Below are positions 52,597 to 61,052 of a stretch of DNA of 64,000 nucleotides, piece after piece. The DNA is taken from NCBI GenBank assembly GCA_039028975.1, contig JBCCHB010000071.1, positions 18,544 to 82,543 of the forward strand, written 5' to 3'. A program made the translations under genes and the position numbers. The notes under the pieces are model-generated. The model searched no databases and was not told the origin of the DNA. It was given only the letters and a program-made list of their open reading frames with translations. The stretch comes from JAHBNG01 sp039028975 (GTDB taxonomy: Bacteria; Chloroflexota; Anaerolineae; Caldilineales; Caldilineaceae). How positions within the stretch are numbered: position 1 is the first letter of the stretch; each line of letters starts with the position of its first letter.

Positions 52597-53151
52597 ATGA
52601 AAACAATTGAGGATATCTGGTTTGACTATCACAGTAAATTATCAAGCTTTATTGGTAGCCGAGTCGACCATGATGCCGCCGAGGACATTCTTCAAGACGT
52701 CTTTGTCAAAATACATACCCGTATTGATTCCTTGAAAGACAATGCCAAACTGGAAAGTTGGATTTATCAGATCACCAGAAATGCTGTTATTGACTACTAT
52801 CGTTCAAAACGGCCTGCGGACGATTTACCCGATTGGATTGAACAACCACAGCCCAATGAAAGTGAGACAATCAGGCGAGAATTATCGTCCTGTCTTCTGC
52901 CAATGATTGAACAACTGCCCGACAAATACCGCACGGCCATTACCCTTTCAGAAGTGCAGGGGAAAACGCAAACAGAGGTGGCTGAGGTAGCGAACATCTC
53001 GCTATCAGGTGCAAAATCAAGGGTTCAGCGAGGTAGAGGATTGCTAAAGTCCATGTTGCATGATTGCTGTCTCATTGAACTCAATCAACATAACCAACTG
53101 ATCTCATTTGAACAGTATGCGAAAGATTGTAAATTTTGCGGGGAAACTTAG
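52597..53151 (+). CDS. sigZ: SigZ-like ECF sigma factor
   Basis: 184 residues. Region 2 shows DHDAAEDILQDVFVKIHTRI and WIYQITRNAVIDYYRSKRP; region 4 shows LSEVQGKTQTEVAEVANISL and GAKSRVQRGRGLL. The C-terminal extension contains DCC and CKFC cysteine pairs, a feature of the SigZ group. These could sense redox state or metals, which is inference. No anti-sigma gene is adjacent. The next gene encodes a GST-like protein, also with a Cys-rich tail. Confidence 0.85.
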   Translation: MKTIEDIWFDYHSKLSSFIGSRVDHDAAEDILQDVFVKIHTRIDSLKDNAKLESWIYQITRNAVIDYYRSKRPADDLPDWIEQPQPNESETIRRELSSCLLPMIEQLPDKYRTAITLSEVQGKTQTEVAEVANISLSGAKSRVQRGRGLLKSMLHDCCLIELNQHNQLISFEQYAKDCKFCGET

Positions 53152-53294
53152 ATGATTTGCGTCCTTTTCCTTAAAATTGCGTCTATAGCAATGGTACGTG
53201 CACAGACGGCCCTTTGGGCAGTATGAAGAATCTTCGTAGACGCCACCATAAGACCGCCAGCAACGCAGATGCATAGTCAACAAAGGAAAAGAAG

Positions 53295-54014
53295 ATGAAA
53301 ATTGTCAGCTTTAAAATTTGCCCGTTTGTACAAAGAGTTACAGCTCTACTCGAAGCAAAGAAAACCTCCTACGAAATCGAGTATATCGATCTCAGCAATA
53401 AACCAGAGTGGTTTTTGAAGGCTTCCCCAAATGGGCAGGTGCCGATCCTCATCACAGACGCGGACGAGGTATTGTTTGAATCCGATGCCATCGTAGAATA
53501 CATTGAAGAGACAAGCGCAGACGCGCTCTTTGACGCAAATCCTGTCAAAAAAGCGCAAGAGCGAGCGTGGTCGTATCTTGCTTCTAAACACTATCTGGTA
53601 CAATGCAGTGCTCAGCGTAGCAAGGACAAGCAAACTTTATCAGAGCGTTCTGAGAAATTGGGAAAAGCATTCGCCAAACTAGAAACACAACTAAACGGCA
53701 ACAAATTCTTTCATGGTGATAACATCGATATGGTCGATATTGCGTGGCTGCCCTTGCTGCATAGAGCATCCGTCATCGAATCCTACACTGGCTATGATTT
53801 TCTAGGACAATTTCCTAAGGTGAAAGTACTCCAACAATCTATGCTGCAGACTGGCATTCCCGAAAAATCGGTCTCAGTGGATTTTGAGGAAAAATTCACT
53901 GCATTTTATCTGTCTGAGAAAACGTATTTAGGGCATTGTACTAAATCCAAGCGCGGGGAATATTGCGCCGGGAATCCTGAGTGTACAGAGGAAGATTTGA
54001 ACTGTTGTGCTTAG
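53295..54014 (+). CDS. Glutathione S-transferase-like protein with Cys-rich C-terminal tail
   Basis: 239 residues. The N-terminal thioredoxin-fold half reads KIVSFKICPFVQRVTALLEA (Cys in the CPF position), then NGQVPILITD and ESDAIVEYIEE, the classical glutathione-binding cis-Pro and Ser-Asp motifs. The helical half ends at about 205. The final residues hold five cysteines: GHCTKSK, GEYCAGNPEC and NCCA. That tail is not part of GST folds and looks metal- or metalloid-binding. AAAGGAAAAG precedes the ATG. It is convergent with the transporter gene that follows. Confidence 0.82.
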   Translation: MKIVSFKICPFVQRVTALLEAKKTSYEIEYIDLSNKPEWFLKASPNGQVPILITDADEVLFESDAIVEYIEETSADALFDANPVKKAQERAWSYLASKHYLVQCSAQRSKDKQTLSERSEKLGKAFAKLETQLNGNKFFHGDNIDMVDIAWLPLLHRASVIESYTGYDFLGQFPKVKVLQQSMLQTGIPEKSVSVDFEEKFTAFYLSEKTYLGHCTKSKRGEYCAGNPECTEEDLNCCA

Positions 54015-54116
54015 TCAACCATACTTGGCTCTGTAAATAGATACGCTAACGTTCAGGGTGGTGAGCTTGATGCTCATCACCCTTTTCTACTCGATAGGAT
54101 GTCCACTTGGTATGAC

Positions 54117-55268
54117 TCAGTAGTGAATCCGAGCAACTTTGAGACCAAATGCCAATACGATAACGGCCAGCCCCCCATAAACGATACTTGCTCCACTCTG
54201 CACCAACAGATACCCACCGATTAACGCGCCAACAGCAGTACCCAAATCACGCCAAGTGGTCAGTGCAGAAAGCGTGTTGAGTTTGGCGTTTGCGCTTAGG
54301 TCCAGCGCTACACCAGCGGCTAACGTCTGGCTAATCGCTGTGGATACGAAGAGAATCGTGAGGCCAGCGATGGTCACATCAATGGTAACCAATACCAGGC
54401 CAGCGAAAAATCCGGCAACAGAGAGCAAAAAGAGTTGGCGGATATCCCACCTGTCCGCCAACCAACCGCTCAGAGGTCCCACAACTATGACGCTCAAGCG
54501 CTTGACGGCTAACAAGAAGGCTGAAAGGGCCAGAATAGCTGCTTCTGAAACGCCTGTGTTTAGCAAGAGCAGACCAATCGTCACAATGACGATGCCGTCC
54601 GCCAGAGCAGTAGCAAAGATCAAGCCGTCAAACCAGGTTGGCTTGGTCAGACGCCCTTTCATTTTGGGTTTTGTGGTTTGGGCATCATTGGGTAGCAGCC
54701 AAGTTAACGGCAATGCCAGGGCTGTCACGGCACCAAATATCTGAAACGTCACGTGTACATTGAAATGTGTGATCAACATTGGACCGATAAAGAGCGCACA
54801 CATCGGCCCAAGCTCTTTTATCCCTTTACTAAGACCAAGGTGGAATCCCTGCTGTTTTGTCTCTGTGGCATATCCTAAGGCACATAAGCGTAAAGCGGCA
54901 AAGGCCATGCCCCATGCCATGCGCGAGATCAACCACAACCACAGCGGTGGATTCATCCCATAGGCCAACGTACTTGCAGATGCCAAAAGTATACCTAATG
55001 TAGCAACTCGTCGATACCCCAATCGGCTGATGGTGAGTGCTAGAGCGTGATTGCCGCCTAGTCGAATCAACTTGTTGATAGACAGAAGTACCCCAATCCA
55101 GATCAGCGGGACACCTAGCTGCGTGGCGTAGAGCGGCAACGTAGGATAGAGCAAGGTGTCCCCCAACCCAGCTAGGGCCAAAACAATGGCAGAGATGACC
55201 GTTGGGAACCATGTCCGTTGGCTGACTTGGATAGGCAGAGTCTTAGGATCTAAAGCAGAGCGTGCCAT
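54117..55268 (-). CDS. MFS transporter
   Basis: 383 residues with about twelve membrane segments and the MFS loop SRLGYRRVATLG between segments two and three, mirrored by GWLADRWDIRQLF in the second half. Typical helices include ISAIVLALAGLGDTLLYPTL and FLLAVKRLSVIVVGPLSG. Its ATG follows the flavoprotein stop directly (TAAATG), so the two are almost certainly translated together and act on related substrates. Direction and substrate are unknown; with a Cys-tailed flavoprotein partner, export of a metalloid or thiol adduct is one hypothesis. Confidence 0.88.
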   Translation of the reverse strand: MARSALDPKTLPIQVSQRTWFPTVISAIVLALAGLGDTLLYPTLPLYATQLGVPLIWIGVLLSINKLIRLGGNHALALTISRLGYRRVATLGILLASASTLAYGMNPPLWLWLISRMAWGMAFAALRLCALGYATETKQQGFHLGLSKGIKELGPMCALFIGPMLITHFNVHVTFQIFGAVTALALPLTWLLPNDAQTTKPKMKGRLTKPTWFDGLIFATALADGIVIVTIGLLLLNTGVSEAAILALSAFLLAVKRLSVIVVGPLSGWLADRWDIRQLFLLSVAGFFAGLVLVTIDVTIAGLTILFVSTAISQTLAAGVALDLSANAKLNTLSALTTWRDLGTAVGALIGGYLLVQSGASIVYGGLAVIVLAFGLKVARIHY

Positions 55269-56915
55269 TTAGCAGCACCCATGGCGAGACTGGTTCGCCG
55301 AACGGGCTGGTTCATCAACTGTTGCCGGAATGGCAGCTTCTACTGGACCACAACAGGACGACAAAGCTGATGCCACACTTGACACATCTTCAGTCGATTG
55401 TGTTGGACCGCAGCAAGATGATGAGACCGTAGCCGCGACCAACTCACCTTCAGCCACTTGCTCTGGACCACAGCAGGACGATGAGACCGCAGTCGCGCGT
55501 AAGACATCGCTTAAAGCAACGCTCAACGCTTCGTCCATCGGTTCCTCTGGCCCGCAACAGGATGACGATACCGATGCTGTGACTAACTCACCGGCAGTTG
55601 ATTCCTCTGGTCCGCAACACCCACCCGATGCTTGGTCAGATGAACTCCGGTTTGAACTACAGACGCCGGTTTGGGGCAAATCAAGCTGAACCCTTGCCGC
55701 AGCCTCCCAATCTCCCACGAGAGCGGACACGACCGAACGTACTTGCTCATAGCCTGTTGCCATTAAGAAGGTTGGCACACGGCCGTAGCTCTTGACACCG
55801 ACTACATAGAAATCTTTCTCGGGTTGACGCAGCTCCAATTCACCATGTGGCCGAACCGTACCACAGCTGTGGATATTCGGGTCGATCAGCGGGGCTAATT
55901 CGGGGACGCTTTCCAGCACAGGATCAAATGACGCCCGAACCTCACGCAAGAAGGAGATATCTGGCCGCGACCCGGTATTGGCAATCACTTCATCGACGCC
56001 AGAGACAACCATCTCATCGCCGTCTAGTTTCCCCTTTACATCAAACTTATCATTAACTTGGCTCAGTTCAGAGATATAAAATGGCGCCAATACCTCCAAC
56101 TCGCCCGCTTCCACTTTCGCTTGAATACGAATACCTAAGGCTCCTCGCGCGGGCAATGCATCTGCGGTGCCGCCGCCATAGACTCGCTGCATCTGCTTTT
56201 TTCGTAGCACCCAAATGACTTCAGTGGTCGGTTCTTCATCTTTGAGGGCCAGCAGGTCAAGTAACGCATTGATGGATGAATGACCACTGCCTACCGCCAT
56301 CACCTTTTTACCGGCATAACGAACTCGATGATCGCCCAAAACATTGGGAATGCCATAGAAGATGCGCTTGTGGGCTTCGCGTTCCCCTTGGGCCGCAATG
56401 CCGCCTGAACCGATCGGGTTCGGATTATCCCATGTGCCCGAAGCATCAATGACCGCGCGCGCTTCATAGGACTGTGTCGTTCCGGCCACGTCTACTTGTA
56501 CAACAAAGGGTAAATCCTCCCGTCCCTGCGTAACCATTTTGTCCAAACCCTTGCGACCGATGGAGGTGACACGAGCATTGAAGTAAACGTAGGGTTGAAT
56601 TTCGGGTACGTTGGCCAGTGGACGGAAATATTCATTGACTAATTCTTCCCCAGTCGGCAAGACCGTCAGGTCCGGCGACTGCCAGCCATCAGCTTCCAAA
56701 AGTTCCACCGCGGCTTCGGCCATGTTATAGCGCCAAGGCGAAAAGACGCGGACATGCTTCCAAGCCCAAATATTGCTGGCAACATCATTACCAGCTTCAA
56801 AGAGCATAAAGGGTTCACCCCGTTTTGCAAGCTCGGCAGCCGCGGCCAAGCCTACAGGTCCACCGCCAATTATCGCAACGGGGAGCGCGTCTTGGTGTTC
56901 ATGAGTCCTTAACAT
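55269..56915 (-). CDS. FAD/NAD(P)-dependent oxidoreductase with a C-terminal Cys-Cys-Gly-Pro repeat tail
   Basis: 548 residues. Residues 1-415 form a flavin monooxygenase/thioredoxin-reductase-like core: AIIGGGPVGLAAAAELAKRG for FAD, KKVMAVGSGHSSINALLDL for NAD(P), and VIDASGTWDNPNP. The last 132 residues are low-complexity Ser/Glu/Val linker with five CCGP units (near 433, 453, 481, 501, 521), mostly as SSSCCGPE, plus a terminal HGCC: 13 cysteines in all. This resembles a metallothionein-like appendage. Flavoproteins with SCCG-type tails are remembered from arsenic clusters, but no ars regulator or reductase is seen here. The ATG at 56915 has CGGAG 7 bp upstream; an in-frame TTG lies two codons earlier. 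Confidence 0.85.
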   Translation of the reverse strand: MLRTHEHQDALPVAIIGGGPVGLAAAAELAKRGEPFMLFEAGNDVASNIWAWKHVRVFSPWRYNMAEAAVELLEADGWQSPDLTVLPTGEELVNEYFRPLANVPEIQPYVYFNARVTSIGRKGLDKMVTQGREDLPFVVQVDVAGTTQSYEARAVIDASGTWDNPNPIGSGGIAAQGEREAHKRIFYGIPNVLGDHRVRYAGKKVMAVGSGHSSINALLDLLALKDEEPTTEVIWVLRKKQMQRVYGGGTADALPARGALGIRIQAKVEAGELEVLAPFYISELSQVNDKFDVKGKLDGDEMVVSGVDEVIANTGSRPDISFLREVRASFDPVLESVPELAPLIDPNIHSCGTVRPHGELELRQPEKDFYVVGVKSYGRVPTFLMATGYEQVRSVVSALVGDWEAAARVQLDLPQTGVCSSNRSSSDQASGGCCGPEESTAGELVTASVSSSCCGPEEPMDEALSVALSDVLRATAVSSSCCGPEQVAEGELVAATVSSSCCGPTQSTEDVSSVASALSSCCGPVEAAIPATVDEPARSANQSRHGCC

Positions 56916-57084
56916 TGTCAATCTCCGTATGTAGTTAATGTCGTTTACTATTTGTTCGTTTTATATCTTACCCGGGGAAATTTCGAGAAAGTCGTTACAA
57001 GTAGAAGCGCTGCGTTTACATGCGATGTCAGGCAGGATGTTGTCGTATGTTAAAGACAGGCATTCTATATGAAATTTTTGGTTC

Positions 57085-57580
57085 GGATTAGTAGACGGGA
57101 GAATTGCGAAAAGGACGCAAAAACGAACGTTATCACAGTGACCACCCGTACCGATCCACCACTCGCTCTGGCACGATTGCGGGCACGCGGCCAATTGGTC
57201 GAGATCCGTATGGCCAATCTACGCTTCACAATAGAGGAAGCTAGCCGGTTGCTCAACGAACATCTGGCGCTCAATATAGCGGATAGTGATCTGCAGCAGC
57301 TCATGACCCGCACCGAAGGCTGGGCCGTGGGTATTTGCTTGTTGGGCCTTTCGTTGGAAAAAGGGCTCTCTGAGCAATTATGGGGTGGACAACCTTCCGG
57401 AAAGCTATTCGTACGGGTGCACCACATCCGAATCTAGCTTGCCGGAAGATCTGACCCCACCAATCCTCAAAGGACCGGAAAAAGTAGAGGACAGGAAGCG
57501 GGGCCAAATCATCGAACATCTGGCGCGTAGTCAGCGCTTTATCTTCGACTATCTGAACGATGTTTCAAGGGTTCAATCAG
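57085..57580 (+). pseudogene. LAL regulator remnant (ATPase-domain piece), frameshifted
   Basis: Encodes VTTRTDPPLALARLRARGQL, RFTIEEASRLLNEHLALN and MTRTEGWAVGICLLGLSLEK, matching the SRADPPLPLTRLRARG to RTEGWATGLQLAAIS stretch of the intact LAL regulator. After about 57400 the frame changes and HLARSQRFIFDYLNDV follows, again LAL-like. Both ends of the gene are missing. Confidence 0.75.
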
Positions 57581-57599
57581 TTTTATTAATTTCTCGTTC

Positions 57600-58610
57600 T
57601 TAATTTCCAATTTTGTACTTCTCAAAGAAAGCGACTACGGCCTGCGCCGTCTCTTCTGGTTTTTCAATCATGGGCATGTGGCCGGCTTCGTCAATGATGG
57701 CTAATTCGCTATTGGCAATGTTAGCGTCAAATGTTTCAGATACTCGCAATGGCACTAGGGTATCTTGCTTGCCGTGTACGACGAGCGTCGGCATTTGGAG
57801 CTCTCCTAACCTGGGTAGTAGATCTTGCGGACCGTTTTGGCTCACCTGGTGCAGACCTTGCCGAAACATGAGAATCTGCGCTTCTCTGTTTCCATCGAAA
57901 CGAATGATCCTGCCGAAGTAATTGACAAATTCATCTGTTATTAAATCTTTGTTGTAAATCATGCTGTCCAAGGTGCTTCTAACCACTGCCGGACCGATGA
58001 ACTTGCTGCCGAGTTTCTCCATCCATGAAAGCGTAGCAAATCTGGGATCATCAGGCGTGGTCGGTTTTTCATCGGTCAGCGTCGAGACATCGTAACCCTC
58101 TTCGCTATTGGGAATGCCTTCAGAATCAACTAAAATCAATCCTTCGACTTCGTCTGGGTATTCAAGGCCCATTTCCAGAGCGATACCGCCACCCCACGAG
58201 TTTCCAGCTACCGTGTAGCGGTTAAGGTTCAGCTCTTGCAGGAGCATGTGGATGGTATCGCGTACAGAGATCCGCGTGTATATGTTGTCTGGATAGAGGC
58301 CGGTTAGACCATGACCGAGCAAGTCCATGGAAATGAGGCGATAGTCGTCTTTCAAATAGGGAATCCAGCCTTCCCAGTTATGAAGGGCGCCAAAACCGCC
58401 ATGCACCATCACCAAGACGGGGCCGTCCGGATTCCCCTCATCTCGATAGTGCATGGTGGCCCCATTGGGCAGCGTGATAAATTCGGATTCACCGCTAATG
58501 TATTCTGATAGCTGAGCTTTGGATAGATCGGGCTTATAGTATATCGCTAGTAAAATGCCGCCCCCGATGACAGCGATTGCCACAATGCCAAGAATTATTT
58601 TTGTGATCAT
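57600..58610 (-). CDS. Membrane-anchored alpha/beta hydrolase
   Basis: 336 residues. One N-terminal membrane segment (IILGIVAIAVIGGGILLAIYY, about 4-24) tethers an alpha/beta hydrolase to the outer face. Motifs: VMVHGGFGALHNWEGWIPYL for the oxyanion hole, YTVAGNSWGGGIALEMGLEY for the nucleophile Ser, VVHGKQDTLVPL with the Asp and IDEAGHMPMIEKPEE with the His. A full triad suggests an active esterase, lipase or related enzyme. GGAGA precedes the ATG. It is a paralogue of the next gene, separated by an inverted repeat. Confidence 0.87.
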   Translation of the reverse strand: MITKIILGIVAIAVIGGGILLAIYYKPDLSKAQLSEYISGESEFITLPNGATMHYRDEGNPDGPVLVMVHGGFGALHNWEGWIPYLKDDYRLISMDLLGHGLTGLYPDNIYTRISVRDTIHMLLQELNLNRYTVAGNSWGGGIALEMGLEYPDEVEGLILVDSEGIPNSEEGYDVSTLTDEKPTTPDDPRFATLSWMEKLGSKFIGPAVVRSTLDSMIYNKDLITDEFVNYFGRIIRFDGNREAQILMFRQGLHQVSQNGPQDLLPRLGELQMPTLVVHGKQDTLVPLRVSETFDANIANSELAIIDEAGHMPMIEKPEETAQAVVAFFEKYKIGN

Positions 58611-58656
58611 TTGAAAATCTCCAATAGGTAAGTTATGGTTTATTGTTCTTTAGACA

Positions 58657-58726
58657 TTATTCGGAATAAGGATTTCTCTCTGAGAACCACATTGGACTCT
58701 CTCTGAGGATTTCTTATTCCGAATAA
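58657..58726. repeat. Perfect 14-bp inverted repeat between the two hydrolase genes
   Basis: TTATTCGGAATAAG (58657-58670) and CTTATTCCGAATAA (58713-58726) are exactly complementary. Inside, GGATTTCTCTCTGAGA and CTCTCTGAGGATTTC are near-copies, giving a nested repeat. It may end the upstream hydrolase transcript or be a small mobile palindrome. Confidence 0.6.
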
Positions 58727-58812
58727 ACTCTTTTGTTTGCCGTGCTACTCAAAGGTGAATTTTCAACGACGCCCGACGGAACGCCGACTTTGCCGAAAAT
58801 TTTAGCAGCAAG

Positions 58813-59760
58813 TTATTTGTCTAGCCCACGATCTTTGATAAATTCCACAACATCCTTTGCACCATTTTCGCCTGTCTCTAACTGAAGTCCATGGGCAACG
58901 CCTTCATACATGATAAGGGTCGAATCCTTAATATCGTTATCGAACCGAACCGCATGCTCGGGCAATGCAACGGTATCTTTGTCACCCCAAACGATGAGCG
59001 TGGGGGCAGTGATGGTATCAAGCCCACGAATGTTATGGGGATTTTTGTACATGCTGCTGATCATTTTTAACGAAGTGTCCCGATGTTTTTCATATCTTGA
59101 TAATTGGTAAATCCTATTAAAGAACTCAGGCTCCTTTTCTGCACTCATATTCATATATTCGGCAAAAGATCCTTTGATATCCGCTTCTGTGCCGTAATAA
59201 TAGAAGACGGGTGCTATCGGCGAATTGGCAAGCTTCAATAACTCTTGCTCTGTTTCTACAACAGCCGCATCATCAACATAACCGCCAGCCGCAACAATCA
59301 CGATACCTTTCACCATGTCAGGGTTTTCTATGGCATATTGCAAACTATGTTCTCCACCCATAGAATGACCGATGATGATCAGTTCCGGCAAAGCTAGGGC
59401 ATCGACAAATCGCTTGATAAACGCTGCCATCCCATACCGAGTATAATCGCGTTCCGGCAAGGGATCGGTTAAGCCGTGGCCCGGCATATCAACGGAAACA
59501 ACGTTAAAGTCTTTGGCGAATGTGCTTGTCCAACTATCCCAGCCATCTAAGGAGTCAAAGCCACCGTGGATCAGCAACATTGTTTGCCCTTCTGGATTGC
59601 CCTCGAGTCGGTAGTTCACCTGCATACCGTTATCTAAGACAAGCGTTTCATAGGCATACTCCGATAGCTGTTCATACGACAAGCTGCTTGTAAAATAATT
59701 TGCCCATATATACACACCGAGCAGGACAAGCACGACGACAAAGCCAAGAAGAATTTTCAT
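58813..59760 (-). CDS. Membrane-anchored alpha/beta hydrolase, paralogue
   Basis: 315 residues with an N-terminal anchor (LLGFVVVLVLLGVYIWA). Motifs: LLIHGGFDSLDGWDSW, IIIGHSMGGEHSLQYAIENP with nucleophile Ser, IVWGDKDTVALPEHA with Asp and YEGVAHGLQLETGE with His. The shared YEQLSEYAYE / KAQLSEYISG segment after the anchor shows both hydrolases descend from one gene. AAGGAAAAGAG precedes the ATG. Confidence 0.87.
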   Translation of the reverse strand: MKILLGFVVVLVLLGVYIWANYFTSSLSYEQLSEYAYETLVLDNGMQVNYRLEGNPEGQTMLLIHGGFDSLDGWDSWTSTFAKDFNVVSVDMPGHGLTDPLPERDYTRYGMAAFIKRFVDALALPELIIIGHSMGGEHSLQYAIENPDMVKGIVIVAAGGYVDDAAVVETEQELLKLANSPIAPVFYYYGTEADIKGSFAEYMNMSAEKEPEFFNRIYQLSRYEKHRDTSLKMISSMYKNPHNIRGLDTITAPTLIVWGDKDTVALPEHAVRFDNDIKDSTLIMYEGVAHGLQLETGENGAKDVVEFIKDRGLDK

Positions 59761-59781
59761 CTCTTTTCCTTTTATTTTCTT

Positions 59782-59862
59782 CTATACTGCGGTTGCGGTG
59801 AAAACCGGGTCTTTTCACCAAATTCACGAAGAGAGTCACTCCGGTTTTCACGCAGAGTATAG
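59782..59862. repeat. 81-bp imperfect palindrome upstream of the hydrolase pair
   Basis: CTATAC...GTGAAAACCGG (59782-59808) pairs with CCGGTTTTCAC...GTATAG (59841-59862), with an 11-bp perfect core and small bulges. It starts 21 bp upstream of the hydrolase ATG, so it could be a leader hairpin or operator for the minus-strand gene, or a palindromic insertion. Confidence 0.5.
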
Positions 59863-60113
59863 AGGGCCTCAGGCATAGCTATCTTGCGTATCTCAGGCCG
59901 AAAACTAGCAAATACGCTGACCAACCCTATGCATATACTTTGCTACGCAAACAGAACGAAAGTTCTGTAGGGTAGCAATGCCTCTGAGCTTTGCCGAAAA
60001 AGCTGTGTTATCTACCCTGAGATCGCTTGAACTTGTGTAGGGTAGCAAATGCATATACCTGCGCTCACAAAGGCTTGCCCTAGGAGTAGGCAGGTTACTT
60101 TTCTTACGGTTGG
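59863..60113. other. Non-coding spacer with short repeats
   Basis: No gene. GTAGGGTAGCAATGC near 59970 and GTAGGGTAGCAAATGC near 60038 are near-identical direct copies, and ATGCATATAC occurs twice. The stretch separates the minus-strand hydrolases from the plus-strand MBL gene. Confidence 0.4.
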
Positions 60114-60184
60114 TTAGCGATTCGCTAATTTAATAATACTGCAACAAGAACAGCTTGTCAAACCCAAATTTAGCGATTCGCTAA
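60114..60184 (+). promoter_or_regulatory. Two copies of a perfect palindromic operator, TTAGCGATTCGCTAA
   Basis: The 15-bp palindrome occurs at 60114-60128 and 60170-60184, 56 bp apart, in the region that should hold the promoter of the MBL-fold gene. A TTGTCA lies between the copies and a TATGAT just after the second. Identical palindromes in pairs are typical of a dimeric repressor acting by looping or cooperative binding. The nearby TetR gene has a different palindrome at its own promoter. Confidence 0.65.
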
Positions 60185-60345
60185 TTTAGTTTATGATAAG
60201 GCTCAAATGTACGCTATTCGAGAGCACTCGCTCTGTCCTAAAGGACAGTCGGAAACCTGTTCATGAAGCCGATGCAACATCAAAGCCTTGCGGTTATAAT
60301 GAGAAAATCAAGGCTCAACGACCAATAACCCAGGATAATACTCTT

Positions 60346-60996
60346 ATGAAACAGATTACCCCAGATTTATGGCAGACGGCCCAAGAGAAGCAATTTGGAA
60401 CGCTGAATGTTCATGCTTATTTGCTGAAACGAGAGGAGGGAAACCTGCTCTTCTACAATCCACGTAGCACCAAGGAGTTTCAACAAATTACTGAATTGGG
60501 CGGCGTTCACTATCACTATTTAAGTCATGGTCACGAAGTCGATCCAACCGTGTCTGCGGTAAGGAGGACGTTCGATGCGCAATTGTGCTGTCATGCGAAT
60601 GTCGCACGTTATCTTAATGAGGAGGCGCCAGCGCATGTCTATTTTGAGGCGCCAGAGAGAGAAATTCATGCGGGAACGCTAGAAGTCCTCCATACGCTAG
60701 GGCACACGGACAACAACGTCTGTTTTCGCTATGCATCACCACATGGGAAAACCTATCTTTTTATGGGCGACACGATTTACCTGGATAATGGGTCGTGGAA
60801 TACTCTAATTATGGAATCAGAGGGAGGGAGTCGTCACGCCCTAGCAAAAAGCCTCTCTTATTTGCGCGGTTTCGATGTTGACGTCGTTATTTGCAGCGTG
60901 GCAATTGGGGAGTCGAGAATCGTTGAAGTGACGACCGCGGAATGGCACAGCATTATCGACGAACGGCTGGCACATCTGCGGGCAGAAACGAGCTAG
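60346..60996 (+). CDS. MBL-fold metallo-hydrolase-like protein
   Basis: 216 residues from ATG 60346; the 51-codon upstream extension includes the operator-proximal leader and has no family match. The metallo-beta-lactamase fold is suggested by NVHAYLLKREEGNLLFYNP, the metal loop YLSHGHEVDP, LHTLGHTDNN and FMGDTIYLD. The usual HxHxDH is changed to H-G-H-E-V-D, which may alter metal binding. It precedes a VOC protein by 56 bp and both may be repressed together. Substrate unknown. Confidence 0.75.
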   Translation: MKQITPDLWQTAQEKQFGTLNVHAYLLKREEGNLLFYNPRSTKEFQQITELGGVHYHYLSHGHEVDPTVSAVRRTFDAQLCCHANVARYLNEEAPAHVYFEAPEREIHAGTLEVLHTLGHTDNNVCFRYASPHGKTYLFMGDTIYLDNGSWNTLIMESEGGSRHALAKSLSYLRGFDVDVVICSVAIGESRIVEVTTAEWHSIIDERLAHLRAETS

Positions 60997-61052
60997 TCAG
61001 GTAGTATGAACCAATTAAGCCAGTACAATTAAGCCATTAATGGAGATAAATG

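Noticed and set aside
55330..55689. Plus-strand frame with repeated SGPQQDDE peptides
   Set aside because: It is the antisense image of the CCGP repeat tail; repeats on one strand necessarily give repeats on the other.
55269..56915. Naming the flavoprotein ArsO
   Set aside because: The similarity is only the flavin core plus a Cys tail; no arsenic gene is adjacent, so the name would claim too much.
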